A stretch of 64,000 bases of DNA from Marthasterias glacialis (GCA_911728455.2 OU452230.1:9610377-9674376), one strand, 5' to 3'. Positions 1 to 12,000 are shown, counted from the first letter of the stretch. The notes: a model not told the origin generated them from the sequence alone. Program-made: numbers and translations.

Positions 1-715
1 CAGCAACTTATTACAGATACTTAGTGTGTCTACATGTAGACGTCATCGCAAACCTCCTGGCCATACCACGCCGGGCAAGTTACACTGGCAAACAGTTCCG
101 GGCAATCTCCAAGAAGAAAGACAGTTCACATCTCAGTCTTTCACTTACTTGTCTTGGGATACAAAGACAGCGTTAGAAAATTGTCTCTCGTTTTACCAAA
201 GTGGTCCTTTGATATAGAGTGTAGTTGGTTGCCTTCCAGTTGCCCTTTGAAAAATGCCCCGTGCGGCAAGGCTCAGTTTCAAAAATGCAAAGTTTAGGAA
301 GTGATTACGTATAGTACTTGCGGTTTTTTTTATGTGTAAATCTCTTATGGATGGAGTATTGGCTCTGAATAACTTTAGAGAATGGCTGTACCCGCAAGTT
401 CACGAGAAATAGTTACTTCCTATTTTATACACCTTGCAAAGCTTCGGCATCACCTAATGCAAAATTTCCTTTAATATTTCTGTCTGTCTGACTGAACCAG
501 CTGCCAAGATTAGGCCTATACTATTGTTCGAGAAAACTGTTATTCAATTCTTGGATCTTGCTTTGATTTTCAAAAGGTAAAAATACGTGCACGAAGTCCT
601 TGCATGTTGTTTTGGTATTAGGTGTTATCTCGAATATCCGACCTTGAAAGAAAATGTTGATTTGAATGATGTTTTAATTGAAAACTAGATGATACGAATG
701 AATTAAGTGAATCGA

Positions 716-886
716 ATTTGGTGCTGGATGTGTGGCATGCCGCCCCCCCCCCCCCCCCCAATCCTTATTGTGTCTAGTGTGTTTTGGGAATCTCAGGAAT
801 TATTTGGAGAACTGGGGGATACTTCTTTACAAGAGGGGAAGAGGGGAATATTTTTAGGAACTCCCTCTGCCACATATCGGTCATGG
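716..886. repeat. Foldback repeat with C-run, copy 1
   Basis: The element starts GGTGCTGGATGTGTGGCA and ends TGCCACATATCGG, giving inverted ends of about 14 bp. It contains a run of about 17 C. A second copy in the opposite orientation lies at 9831-10012 and shares both ends and the interior C/G run. It is a short non-autonomous DNA-transposon-like repeat of unknown superfamily. Confidence 0.6.
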
Positions 887-1374
887 TATAAAAAAAACAA
901 TGATGTAACTCCATGCCTAGATCGATGAGGACGCAGTCTACAGGGCCACATTGCCTTCTGATTGGGCGCTTTGGGGCTACTGAACCGTTTGTTTAGAAAT
1001 GAGTATGGTTGGAAAGATATTTCAAAAGTAGAATTTAATATGATTCACTTAAATATCCCTTAAAATTGTGTACCATTTGTTTAATTACGTGACAGAACAC
1101 GGTCCGCCATTTTGTAGAACCAAATTTTTGACTCCACAAAATGGCCGACCGATATGTTTTCTTTGTAGTATAGAGTGCGGTTCCGCTGGTTGTATTTCCA
1201 GAGGCAACATTATATAGAGCCTATGTTTTTATCACTACTTACTAATTGCAACACGTTGTAGGTGTTAATTGCATGAACAGCTCTTAAAAATGATAAGGAG
1301 CAATTTAAAACAGCAAAGATTTAAGAGATTTAAAGGCACTGTTCCCTTTAATACAAACCCGTCACACCCCTGTC

Positions 1375-1630
1375 CAATAGACCGTATTTTTGACAGCAAG
1401 AGGGCGCACTACTAATTCCATTTTGAAAGTACAAAAATATTTAAAAACATTAAAAACCCAAATTTTCCAAACAGATATCTTACGCTGATTACATTGTAAA
1501 ACTGTCAATAAAAAAGTTGTATAATAACTGATTTATTAGAAGTCTAATTGCATCTGGTTTACCTCACTATTGTTTGACCCCCAGTTTACCACAAAGGGCG
1601 CCCTCTTGCAGTCAAAAATAAGGCTCATTG
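1375..1630. mobile_element. MITE, CAATAG...CTATTG family, copy 1
   Basis: This 256-bp element has imperfect terminal inverted repeats of about 35 bp, including a TTTTTGACAGCAAGAGGGCG core. A second copy at 27399-27669 has the opposite internal orientation and better preserved ends. It has no coding capacity. The mirrored ends and the multicopy state identify it as a non-autonomous DNA element; the target-site duplication is not clear. Confidence 0.75.
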
Positions 1631-2318
1631 AGAAATCAATTGCAAAATCATCATGACCATTGTCAGTTCATACCCAGTTGCATTCTGATTTGTTGCGTGC
1701 TTGCACACAATTCCGACTCTGTCCTAACCTCTCCGCTCCAGACATGCTGGAATGAACGGTAGGGCAAGAAGACCCTGGATCAGTGGCGCTGCGAGACAGT
1801 TGTTATTAACGAGTAGGCCTACAGCATTTTCAGATAGAAATCGAAAGTGACTCGGCGGAGAGGGAAACCTTGGGCCGCGGCGCGCTAACTGTTACCCGGG
1901 GACGTCTGAAATGATAACATCTCATCAAATCATCAGTTGTATCCGGGAAAACTGGCGTTAAAGCCAGTGGTGTAACCGGGGGCGGGGGTGCGCTGGAGCT
2001 CAGAACCCTTGCACCCCTCTCCCCCCCCCCCCCAACCGCACCCCACCCCACCCACAAAAAGCATAATAAATAAATAAAAACAATTGAATAATATTAATAA
2101 TAACAATAATAATAACAATAATAATAAGATTGTTAAAATGCAAAAAATGAATGGTTTGATACATTAAATAGCCCAAAATTTTGCCAGTTTTTGGTTGAAC
2201 CTATAGTAGTATAAGCACCACTCTGATGTTCCGTAGGCTCTATGCATCAGTTCTCTGGCGTATGCCCTGGGGGTCTAGCTGTCCATATAGGCCTATTTTC
2301 TTGTCTTTTTTCGTGTAT

Positions 2319-2648
2319 GGTAAGTCATTGCGTCACACGCGTACACATGCTGCACGCCCAAAGTTTTGTCTAGAGTTCCAGCTCCAAAGCTGGCATGCGT
2401 TTGTGATTATTTTACCAACAATCACCCATTTCATCGTTCAGATGCATTTCTTATGACAGAAACTTTTAATATACTGAGAAGGCTATAGTCTCCAAAGGCC
2501 AAGTCCACGTATTAAACTTTTCTTGGAACAAATCTTCAAATAAAAGCTAATTCAAAGTAATCTCCTTATTCTGTAATCAGTGGAGCCAGTTGGTGTGAAG
2601 AGGGCGTGGCTTACAGTGGAATTACGTCACACTTACGAACAGGATAGA
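2319..2648. repeat. Dispersed 330-bp repeat, copy 1
   Basis: It aligns over its whole length with 11126-11472 in the exchanger gene. Shared landmarks are TTGCGTCACACGC near the left end, AATCACCCATTT in the middle and AATCAGTGGAGCCAGTT followed by GGGCGTGGC near the right end. There are no clear inverted ends and no ORF. The class is unknown. Confidence 0.65.
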
Positions 2649-2738
2649 CCTCCTTTTTTCTGCTTCATTTGTAAGCCCTAAGTACAGTGCCTAAAATTAT
2701 TTGCGTGCCTATTGAATAATCCGGCCCAGCTTCCATAT

Positions 2739-2744
2739 TTTATT
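2739..2744 (-). promoter_or_regulatory. Polyadenylation signal AATAAA (minus strand)
   Basis: A canonical AATAAA reads on the minus strand 57 nt after the stop codon of the small secreted-protein gene. Its position fits the 3' end of that gene. Confidence 0.55.
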
Positions 2745-2800
2745 TTCAGATTGTATAGTTACCGTATTGTTCCTTTATGATTTCGTGAAAATGAGCAAAT

Positions 2801-4530
2801 TTACCCGCCTGAGGAGTTGAGTTTCTTGTTTTTCGCTCTTTCAACATGATGATTCGATTCGCATACAATTTGCACGTCTGTGATCCGTTGATCCGTCGGA
2901 TGCCGGTCGAAACTAAGAATTAGTTTGTGGCAATGAGAAATTGTATGCGCACGATCAATGCCACGTGGTCTTGAGTAATTTCCCGAAAAACGAGTGTCTC
3001 TTGCCGTGCTGTCGTTCAAGTCATGTATTAACAAACTACGTCCTGAATTCAAAACCGAGGCTTCAACTTAATTGGCTCCAGGTTGGGCTCTCGTCTGACT
3101 GATTCACACTTTCATAGATACAGCCACACCCTCTCATCCGAACTCAAAGCCGTAGTTTTCTTTTCGAAAAAACATATTTACGTCTCTTCCCCGATAATCC
3201 CATCTCTCGTTACCGTTTTTATTATGTATAATCATATTCTAATTGTGGGAGAGACAACGTCGTTTAAAAAGTAAATTGCTAGTTACAAGAATAAGCACAG
3301 TACAATTGTTTTTGAATTGATTGTAGGATTAAGGCTTCTCACAGTGGAATTATAATTATTTTTTATTGGAGAGACAATGTCGTTTAAAAAGTAAATTGCT
3401 AGTTACAAGAACAAGCACACAATACAATTGTTTTTGAATTGATTGTAGGATTAAGGCTTCTCACAGTGGAATTATAATTATTTTTTATTGGAGAGACAAT
3501 GTCGTTTAAAAAGTAAATTGCTAGTTACAAGAACAAGCACACAATACAATTGTTTTTGAATTGATTGTAGGATTAAGGCTTCTCGCAGTGGAATTATAAT
3601 TATTTTTTATTGGAGAGACAATGTCGTTTAAAAAGTAAATTGCTAGTTACAAGAACAAGCACACAATACAATTGTTTTTGAATTGATTGTAGGATTAAGG
3701 CTTCTCACAGTGGAATTATAATTATTTTTTATTGGAGAGACAATGTCGTTTAAAAAGTAAATTGCTAGTTACAAGAACAAGCACACAATACAATTGTTTT
3801 TGAATTGATTGTAGGATTAAGGCTTCTCGCAGTGGAATTATAATTATTTTTTATTGGAGAGACAATGTCGTTTAAAAAGTAAATTGCTAGTTACAAGAAC
3901 AAGCACAATACAATTGTTTTTGAATTGATTGTAGGATTAAGGCTTCTCACAGTGGAATTGTTATTATTTTTTTATTGGCGCACCATAACAACGATTGTTT
4001 TAAAGAGATGCTTTGCGCCGAGGAGAGCCGGTTTAGTCTCGTTGATGTCGACTAGTGTGCTCGTCGTCGTCGTCGTCGTCGTCTAACTATAATATAAATT
4101 TGATACGCTTATACTACATGTAGTGAGCTGACGACACTGTGCAGGCTGGACGATCCATGGTTGAACTTTGATGTTAAGGGAGTTAAAATTATAATACAAC
4201 GTGGGGTTCAAGTGTGTCTCATACCGGTAACAGTACAACATGCATCATAGCGCACTTAGCCTACCGTTAAAGTTGTGTTTGTAACAGCACTATATCTGTT
4301 TTGACCCACATGTTGCATGCCTTCCAACTACATGTGGTGGGGGGAGGGTACCACTCATATCTTCCTTGGAATCATATCAGGTTTATATTACCCTGTACCC
4401 AGGGGCCATCTCAAATCAGCAAAATGTTTGCCTTACCTGAGTATCTATTATTACTTCCACCGTTTAGTTGACTTGCCTCCACTGCAAGGAAGACAAGCAG
4501 CAAGGAGAGAGCGTTCAGTAGCAGCTTCAT
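2801..4530 (-). CDS. Small secreted protein, two exons, unrecognised family
   Basis: Exon 1 (4437-4530) encodes a textbook signal peptide beginning MKLLLNALSLLLVFLAVEA, with likely cleavage after VEA, and ends in phase 1 at a strong donor (CAG/GTAAGG). Exon 2 (2801-3042) follows an ATTCAG acceptor, joins in frame and runs 81 codons to TAA. The exon 2 frame has no ATG of its own, so it makes sense only as a downstream exon. The predicted product is about 112 aa, or about 93 mature. It has N-glycosylation sequons (NDST, NYS), two cysteines 21 residues apart (in SHCHK and IVCES) and a basic KNKK stretch near the C-terminus. A TATA box lies about 80 nt upstream of the ATG and AATAAA lies 57 nt after the stop. 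The 1.4-kb intron contains a tandem array. I recognise no family; a secreted peptide or hormone precursor, or an effector, are possibilities only. The exon 1 call is firmer than the exon 2 link. Confidence 0.6.
3248..3977. repeat. 122-bp tandem array, six copies
   Basis: Units begin GGAGAGACAATGTCGTTTAA at 3248, 3368, 3490, 3612, 3734 and 3856. The first and last units are 2 bp shorter. Copies are nearly identical; units 3 and 5 carry CTCGCAG where the others carry CTCACAG, so a two-unit block was probably duplicated. The array lies in the intron of the minus-strand secreted-protein gene. The first unit is the most diverged, as expected at an array edge. Confidence 0.95.
4061..4083. repeat. 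(TCG)n microsatellite
   Basis: About 7.7 perfect TCG units lie between the tandem array and exon 1 of the secreted-protein gene. Confidence 0.95.
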
Positions 4531-4611
4531 GGTTGCAATCCGTGTGTGGTAACGATCATCCCCGCGGCTGCCACACTTCCCAGTATCTACTTCCTCGAAG
4601 CCTTGGAGGGT

Positions 4612-4618
4612 TTTTATA
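4612..4618 (-). promoter_or_regulatory. TATA box of the secreted-protein gene
   Basis: The minus strand reads GTATAAAAACC here. This places a start site near 4585 and gives a 5' UTR of about 55 nt before the ATG at 4530. TATA box, short leader, signal-peptide exon and donor fall in the expected order, which supports a real transcription unit. Confidence 0.5.
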
Positions 4619-5310
4619 CTACGGACTCGGTACTTCCACGGCCTGAACTTTCACTGAAAGCTTTATGCGTCAATTATTTACGTCATGTTTCGAAATAAAG
4701 CTCACGCACGGACTGTTTTTCTGATACCCCTGTTTTGTTTTTCTTTAAAACTCCAATGCGGAAATGAACTTTGAGGAGACCTTGATCCGCTGGTATGGGG
4801 CAAGACCGACTGTGGTCCTATACCAAGGCTCTGCAGTTGCACGGTATCAGCAGTGAGACTAAATTTGTTTTCCCTTGGACCTAGCGACTCTGCACCTTTG
4901 TATTTGGTCCTTTTTATGGAGGGCATGTGGAGCTACTTAACCTTGGGGTGAGACGCGATCTAAGATGTTCCAGTAACTTTGAACTCGGGTTAGGATGATG
5001 CAGTGTAGTGGTCTTAATGACGTTCTCTGCAGTGAACGTCTGCCCTAAATGCTGAACCTGTATACACAATACATTGTGTAGCCCTATTATACAAAATCAT
5101 GCACGAGGTCTAATTGGGTACGGGCGTATTAATCTCGCGGGACGGGGGTGTGCGGGGATACACCCCCACTTTTTGTTGTGTTTTTTGTTGGGGGAGAGGG
5201 AGTTAATGGCCCGTTAGATTAACCCCATCTAGACTTTCCATAAGCCCTTTTAAATGTGCACAGAAGAAGGTTCGGGCGGCTGAACAGTCTGTTTTTCCCG
5301 GGCACACAAA

Positions 5311-5814
5311 TAGTCTGGTTCCCAGACCCAAAAATCTCCGACTATTCTCTGTCGATTTTAGGGTCCGGTATCACCCAAAATGTCACGTGACAAAAAAGGA
5401 GGAATTCCTCCTTTTCCAAAAATATCGGAAATGCTTCGAACTCGTTGTCGTCAACATTCGGACAGTGTCGTTGATGGTCGGACATTTCTTTTGTTGATAA
5501 AAAACTCAACAAAATTGCAGACACATCCAATTATTGTTTTCTTTTCTTTTTTTCCCGAACAAATTAAACACTATACTGATTTGAATATGTTAGTAACATT
5601 TTTACAAACTGATTATCCGGGCTTTTTGGAAGTAAACAAAGCCCGTCATCAGCGCTCCGTTTTCTATCCAATGACACGGTACACCGTTGGTGACAAGTAA
5701 TGAATATTTATATAAATTATATTGCGTCATAATCTATGTTCAGCTTTGGATGATGCCTGACCTAAGATTTTTAACAAGAGTCGTCAAGGAATCTTTGGTC
5801 AGGGAACCAGACTA
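5311..5814. mobile_element. Mutator-like MITE with 9-bp target duplication
   Basis: The left end is TAGTCTGGTTCCCAGACC and the right end is its reverse complement with one mismatch. Similarity continues weakly for about 35 bp. The element is flanked by a perfect 9-bp direct repeat, GCACACAAA, at 5302-5310 and 5815-5823. Nine-bp duplications are typical of Mutator-like elements. The interior (504 bp in total) holds a 106-codon open frame without recognisable similarity, which I do not call a gene. A related TAGTCTGGTTCC terminus sits at about 20072. Confidence 0.75.
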
Positions 5815-6028
5815 GCACACAAAGTACAAGTGCCCCACAGCAGAAGGTCATATGCAATAAAATGGATCTTTTAAACAAAAGTAGGGCTTGACTGTTGTAT
5901 TTGTTGCTAGAAATTACTCCCAAGACACGTTTTTGTATTCCCATACGAAATTTAACTTTCCCGCAATGACTTATAAAAATGGCAGAAAAACGACCAAACT
6001 TTCACATTCGGTTTTCTTGAGAAAAAAA

Positions 6029-6540
6029 GAATTAGCTGTTCCAAACCTGTGGTATAAATGCAAACAAAAAATAGTTACTGGCCTCACGTTTGGACCCAAA
6101 CATAGTCTTTCTCAAAGGCTAAATGACAACACAACACACATGCAAGCGTAACAGAAGCAGTCAGGTGAAAAAGAAGTGAAAAGAGAGGGGCAGAATGCAG
6201 TCAGAAAAAGCAAGGGATGAACAATGACTAAAAAGACGGGGTGGGGGTTAGAGAAAGGCGATGGTCCCTCTATACCCCCCCTTGTCTCCTTTTTTCATTT
6301 TCATCCCCTGCTTTTTTGGACTGCATTCTGCCTCTTCTTTATATTATTTTTTTACCCATACGCAGATGTGAGTAAAAAAAAAACACCCCCAAAAAACGCA
6401 AATAATATTCTTTATCCCCGATGTAAAAATTAACATCTATTAAAATCACATCTTTTTTACTTGACTGCTTCTGTTGCTCCGGTATACTTGTGTTGGTGTT
6501 ATTGTTTTGTTTTTCTAGCCTTTGAGAAGGCTAGGGGTGG
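6029..6540. repeat. Long imperfect foldback repeat
   Basis: The left arm (about 6100-6220) and right arm (about 6299-6540) are inverted copies. Paired landmarks are GGCAGAATGCAGTC with GACTGCATTCTGCC, and AACAGAAGCAGTCA with TTGACTGCTTCTGTT. The right arm is interrupted by SINE-tail-like sequence (about 6340-6450). The segment at 6029-6122 belongs to a dispersed family also found at 23401-23509. Confidence 0.6.
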
Positions 6541-6833
6541 AATCATGAGTCCAATAACAATTTATTGGTTTTTCTTGAAACATAATTTTGTTTTATGTTT
6601 TTGTATTTATGGTGGGGGTGGTCAATGTTGCCCACGTGCCATTTCCCCCTAGGTTAACAATAATATTTTAAACCGGAAGCTGCGCGCCCCCATTACCTTC
6701 CGGGTTCCTACGTATTAGTTTGACCCCTTAGGTTGTATCACTTTCCCCAGGTACCAGGTATCCGCTTGTCAATGTCAAGGTAACGAACCCAGTAATTACA
6801 ACTCCTCTCTACGGGGCAGTGGGTATAAAATGC

Positions 6834-6840
6834 ATGGAAT
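6834..6840 (+). promoter_or_regulatory. Possible TATA box upstream of the exchanger gene
   Basis: GGGTATAAAATGC lies 2.2 kb upstream of the exchanger ATG, in a GC-balanced stretch free of recognisable repeats. It could serve a non-coding first exon, given the acceptor-like TTTTTTTTAG at about 9007. No exon or donor was confirmed, so this is only a candidate. Confidence 0.2.
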
Positions 6841-7325
6841 CAACAGATCCTATACAGTATACCGTGGTTGAAGGAACAAGGGTTTCAGACCTCCGTGGGA
6901 GTATACCATAACGTAAACAGCACACCGATTCTGAGTGTGGCAATAGGGCCGGATTTAAACTTCTTTTAAAACAGATCTACGCACGCAAGACCCACGCGAC
7001 ACCGCACTGTTGCGGCATTGCTCCCTGGATGGGCTCAAAGGGGGGGGGGGGGGGGGGGAGACGCCGTGTGTGGGAGTGTAGAGGATTCAACAACCTGGAA
7101 CAAGTTAATGTCGTAACAGACAAATGGGATATAATGCGGCTGCTCCTTTATAGGGTAAATAAGTATTGGTAAATGACGATCAATCAGATATTATCAGTAT
7201 TTAAAAAAAAAAAATGAGGATTTTAAAGTAGGATCAAAGCCTTGAGCACACATAATGCCTCTACCCCCAACTCCCTCCAGGTCTCCAGAATGTCGAGTCT
7301 CCTTGTTTATCCCTAGCTCGCACCT

Positions 7326-7617
7326 CCAGGGGCCAATTTCATGGAGTGGTTAAGCAGAAAATATTGCTGCTAAGCACAATTTAGCAGGAAGCCAGTCACA
7401 AATTGTACACGTGAAAATGGTATTTTCGCTGGTAAACTATTTCTGGTGACCAAAATTGTTTTGTGCTTAGTTACTGCATAATTATGCGTCCCAGACTAAG
7501 GTTGCCAGCCAAAAAATACCATGCCACATGTATACAATCTGACTGGTTTCCTGCTTATTTTTTTGCTTAGCAGAAAATCTTTAAGAAATATTTTCTGCTC
7601 TATGAAGTTGGGCCCTG
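7326..7617. mobile_element. Foldback MITE, AGCTGCTTAAGCA family
   Basis: The ends CCAGGGGCCAATTTCATGG and its inverted counterpart before 7617 flank a palindromic body rich in CTAAGCA/TGCTTAG words. The same family recurs at 21561-21957 (two copies), 25226-25382, 30976-31164, 34781-35126 (two copies) and 44783-44874. It is the most frequent foldback family in the window. Confidence 0.75.
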
Positions 7618-8074
7618 GTGTTACGTTCGTCGCGGTCTGTCTCAGGCTCCCAAGTTAGGACCTGAAGGTTGTGGGTTACAGGTGTGTCATTTGATTGTTC
7701 GGGCTTGAATGTAAAGATAAAAAGTATCGGTTACACGTTTGTCATGGATAGACCACATGTAACCTTTGTTTACAAAAAGAATGACCATGTATGCATTCCC
7801 ACCAAGCAATTTCCTGCCGGGTGAGATACTTGATCACTGGTGGTCACATTGGAAATATTTTACATTTTTGTGTCACTATTTCCACATAAATTATAGAGTT
7901 TTTACAGCTGAACGAGTTTTGAGATGTGACCCTTTTTAAAGTTGATAAAAACCAGACAGTGCAATCTCCATGATATATAAGATTGAATGTTTTTCTTCCA
8001 TTGAGCAGCGTACACATTTCCTGCATTTCCCTCACGACTTGGTCATAACACAAGTATGATCTGATGATCATGTG

Positions 8075-8400
8075 GAGTGTAGCGGTATAGTTTACAGAAT
8101 GTGGGTTCGAATCCCGGCCTGGCCAGTCGCGACACTTGTGTCCTTGAGCAAGTCACTTTGCCATAATTGCTTTGTCCTTCGGATGGGACGTTAAGCCGTA
8201 TAGGTCCCATGTACTAGGATGGGTAGTGCACGTAAAAGAACTCAGAACACTTATCGTGAAAGAGTAGTGGTTTACCTCGGTGTTTCTGGTTCAGATAGCA
8301 AGCATCCTTATCTACAGGTTTCCTCAGGCTTCCGAGCTACAGTGATTGAGTTCACTTATGAGGCATCCTTGGTTTCATAACCAGAAATTAATAATAATAA
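8075..8400 (+). mobile_element. SINE, tRNA-Leu-type tail family
   Basis: A B-box (GGGTTCGAATCCC) at the 5' part is followed by the family-specific body CACTTGTGTCCTTGAGCAAG and a tail ending in AATAATAATAATAAT. Reverse copies occur at 24425-24690, 29880-30245, 36510-36678 and 48535-48785. The tRNA-like head of this copy has diverged. Confidence 0.75.
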
Positions 8401-9043
8401 TAATCCCTCACAATGGTTAGCTATACTTCGTTTTCTGTGAAGGCGTCAACCGGGGCGTAGAATACATGCATCCCGAAGCAAATTAATACCAGAGCAATTA
8501 ATGTTTTGACAGCAACAGCAGTATATCTGCTGTTGTTTATTGTCAATATTGATGTTTAGATTTTTTGTTTTCATTTACTTTGTGCATTAATTCCTATTTT
8601 CATTTACTTTTAAAATCACGTACCAGTATCTAACTCCATTGCTGTACTTAAAAAAGGAGGGAAACTGGCACTGGGAAATCAAAACACGTTTACGCAGTCT
8701 CAATATTCAAATGGGCTTTAGATAATGTGCTGGTATGTATATTTTATGTAGGCCATGGTAAAAAAAAACCACACAATCATAGTTTTCCTCCTCGCGCCGG
8801 GCGACTTTAAAAGTCTCCTAGACCGTGAAAGTCACATCTTTAAAATCAGCTGTACAAACACTACACCAGAAGAACTCAAAATGCAGTATGTAGTATAACA
8901 ACACTTCTTGAACATCACCACAATGCGGAGAAAATACTTATGGAATTAACTTTTGTGTATGACTGAAAGCAGTTCTTAAACCGATACTGTGAGGACATTT
9001 TTTTTAGCTGGAAGACAAAACATATGTTGTCTATCTAGCCACA

Positions 9044-12000
9044 ATGGCCTTAAGGTTCAATTGGAAAGTGTTCCTACTGGTGAAGATGTGCATTTTGTTC
9101 GGCAGTTTAATCGTCACAATAGGACGTGCAAGTCTTACAGCAGAAGGATTACCAGAAGGAAATACTGAACGGGAAGTCAAGACTGGGCCTAATTATTATG
9201 CTGGGGAGAGACAAGGTGGCGGCAAGCCCGCAACAAGTAAGTATATCACGCACGTTCATTTTCGTTTGCCTCGCGAACCCCAACACAGTCTATTCTAAAC
9301 GGAATATCCATCATTTTCCTTTCCTATCCGACACTCAAATTCGGGTTATGTTCGGGCTATGTTCACATACCTACGTGGTATAAAGATGGTCATGGTGGAA
9401 AAAAACCCTTTAAATATTTCTGTTTGAAAAACTATATATAGTTTTTGAGAAAATGGGTAAAAGAAATAGTTTTGATCTCGCGAATCCAAAACTCAATGTT
9501 TGAAAACAGTGAGATTAATAATGGGGGTTGTTCACCATTTTCTCGTGACTATGGTGACCAAATTGGGTCAAAATGTCACATTTTGTTTAATATTTTGTGT
9601 ACATTGTACAATTATGTTGGGTCACAAGTGCGGATAGGCCTACTGGTCTTCCAACTCAACTCACATTTACTTCACTGCGTGTAATTTTAGGTTGGTACTT
9701 ATACCACTGCCGCCGATGAAATCATTTACCGTGGCATATTAAACATAAACCTTATAGAAAGGTTTGATGATAATAGTTAATGAAGGTCAATCCTTGGTCA
9801 AATTAGGTTTGGGCGAAGGGCTAGCTTTGCCATGCCCGATATGTGGCAGAGGGAGTCCCCCAAATGTTCCCATTTTCTAACACACTCTTCCCCTCTTGTA
9901 CAGAAGCACCCCCCCCCCTTCAAATGCTCAAAAGAATTCCTTAGATTCCCAGAAAGCAACAAAGACACAACAAGAGGGGGGTAACACCCTGCCACATATC
10001 CAGCACCGAATGCCTAAACCTAGAATACAATAGACGAAAAGCACACTCTGTTTAACAGATATTGCAATAAGGAAGTCCATTATCACTCAGGATTTCTTTT
10101 CAGGCTTTATCGGCAGGAAACTCAGAGCAGCTGACGAGAATGATGCGAACTGCACGATGCCATCCATCATCAGCTTCCCTCGCACGCTGTTCACAGAAGA
10201 GCAAAGGGAGAAGGGCGCGGTTATCATTGACTTTCTAGCTGCTCTATATCTCTTCGGAGCCATTAGTTACGTCTGTTTCGCCTATTTCGTCCCATCCTTG
10301 GAAATTATCAGTAAAAGTAAGCTACCGTCTTTCTCTAAACGTGGGTAAATAGATGGACTGCACGTGACGACAACGATGAGAAAAATCAGCCATCTTTGAT
10401 GACGATGACTGCACATGAGTTATAGCGCACAACAGTGCGTTACGTATTGAAGAAGAAGCAACTCAAGCCGCGTTGAAACTTACAAAGCTTGGACGCGTAC
10501 AGGACAAAATTGAAATCGTCATCAAAGATGGTGTCTATTCCAATCCATCTATACCACTGACATTTTGCTGGTAAAAAATAGAGATTCAACGTGTTTACGT
10601 GATATAGTTTTGAATTTAAAGTTTCACAAAATTTAACCATGTCGTCATAAAAACGAAATAAAGTTACAACAAAACTAAAGACAAGCATTATTGTTATAAT
10701 GAGTACACAGAAACAAATTACGTCACATAATTGGTTGTTTGGTCTATCTATATTGAACTCAAAGATAGGAATTAATTTACTCTCCCATACAAGGTTATCA
10801 TTATAAACTCCTAAAATATATTGTACCGCTGGGAAAACTTAAGTTATACGATTTTTTTTTGTCATTTAAATCTCTTCAAAAGTGTTATACAATAAACCAT
10901 ATAAGCTTAATTTATTATTATTTTTTATACCTTAATTTTATTTTTTACTCTACAGTGCTCGGTCTTCAGGAAGATGTTGCCGGGGCAACGTTCATGGCGA
11001 TCGGTAGCTCAGCACCAGAATTCTTTACAGCTATTGTAGGTCAGTAAGGTAGAAACAATTGACAATTTGGCTTTAAAATGGATGGGTTTTAATTGCAATT
11101 GTGATTGTTTGGAATGTACTCTTCTGGTAAGTTATTGCGTCACACGCATGCGTATCTGCAACACGCCCAAAGTTTTCGCTACTTCCGGCTCCACCAAAGC
11201 TGGCATACGCTTGTGTCAAATATTTTACAAAAAATCACCCATTTAGAACGTTCAAAAGCATCTGTTATAACATAAATGTTTAATTCTGAGAGTACCTTCG
11301 TCTTTGAAGACAGTTAAGCCAAGTCTAATTATTAAACGTTTCTTGCACAACTCATCAAAGAAAAACTAGCTCAATGCAACTCCTATGGACTTCTCGTAAT
11401 CAGTGGAGCCAGTTTGTGGAAGTGGGCGTGGCTAACATTGGAATCACGTCACACTCACGCACAGAGTAAAGGTACAACGGGGGAACTGCAACTGAATTAG
11501 GGTCAGAATTGACCCAAATCCGAGTCCAGCGATAGACCCATTTACGGGTCAGCATGACCCATTTGGGGATCAACATGACCAGATTCTTGATTCGGAACCA
11601 TAAAACGCTGACCCATAATTCTGGTGAGTGAGATCCGAAAACGGATCAATCTGACCAGAAACACGGCCCATGGCCCATGGGGCCTGGACTCGGGTCAATT
11701 CTGACCAGATAATTGGGCACACGAAACTTACACTGTACAAAGACAGCTGACCCCATCAAAAAGTATAGCTTATCATTAACCTTGGCCTTTGAAAAGTGTG
11801 GGTGTTTACATGACTTCCTCGCTGCGTGTTTTGTGTGTGATGATGTTGAAAGATTCATTAATGACCCGTCGATCAACTATTATTTATGCAGGTGCTTTTA
11901 TAACGCACGACAACACGGGCGTCAGCGCTATCGTCGGCTCTTCGGCATTCAACGTGTTCGTCATAATAGCTCTGTGTTCACTAGCTGCTGGTGGGGTAAG

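Larger units (their letters stand above)
1..2738. other. Gene-poor stretch with dispersed repeats
   Basis: No exon with matching splice sites or recognisable protein was found on either strand. The stretch holds the foldback repeat at 716-886, the MITE at 1375-1630, a small hairpin with arms at 1101-1115 and 1135-1150 around a GCCATTTTGT core, a C-run followed by AAT-rich sequence at 2020-2130, and a dispersed repeat at 2319-2648. Positions about 150-260 resemble 28500-28640 inside the first ALDH gene, so they are also repeat. Confidence 0.6.
6541..9040. other. Intergenic, no gene recognised
   Basis: This stretch between the foldback repeat and the exchanger start contains a 19-G run at 7040-7058, the foldback element at 7326-7617 and a SINE at 8075-8400. 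An acceptor-like TTTTTTTTAG at about 9007, just before the exchanger ATG, hints that the exchanger has an upstream non-coding exon in this stretch. That exon was not identified. Confidence 0.5.

Noticed and set aside
3248-3977. CRISPR-like array
   Set aside because: The repeated unit is 122 bp with no unique spacers; it is an ordinary tandem repeat in an animal intron.
5380-5700. 106-codon open frame inside the Mutator-like MITE
   Set aside because: It is not similar to a transposase and has no flanking gene signals. It is mentioned only as part of the element.
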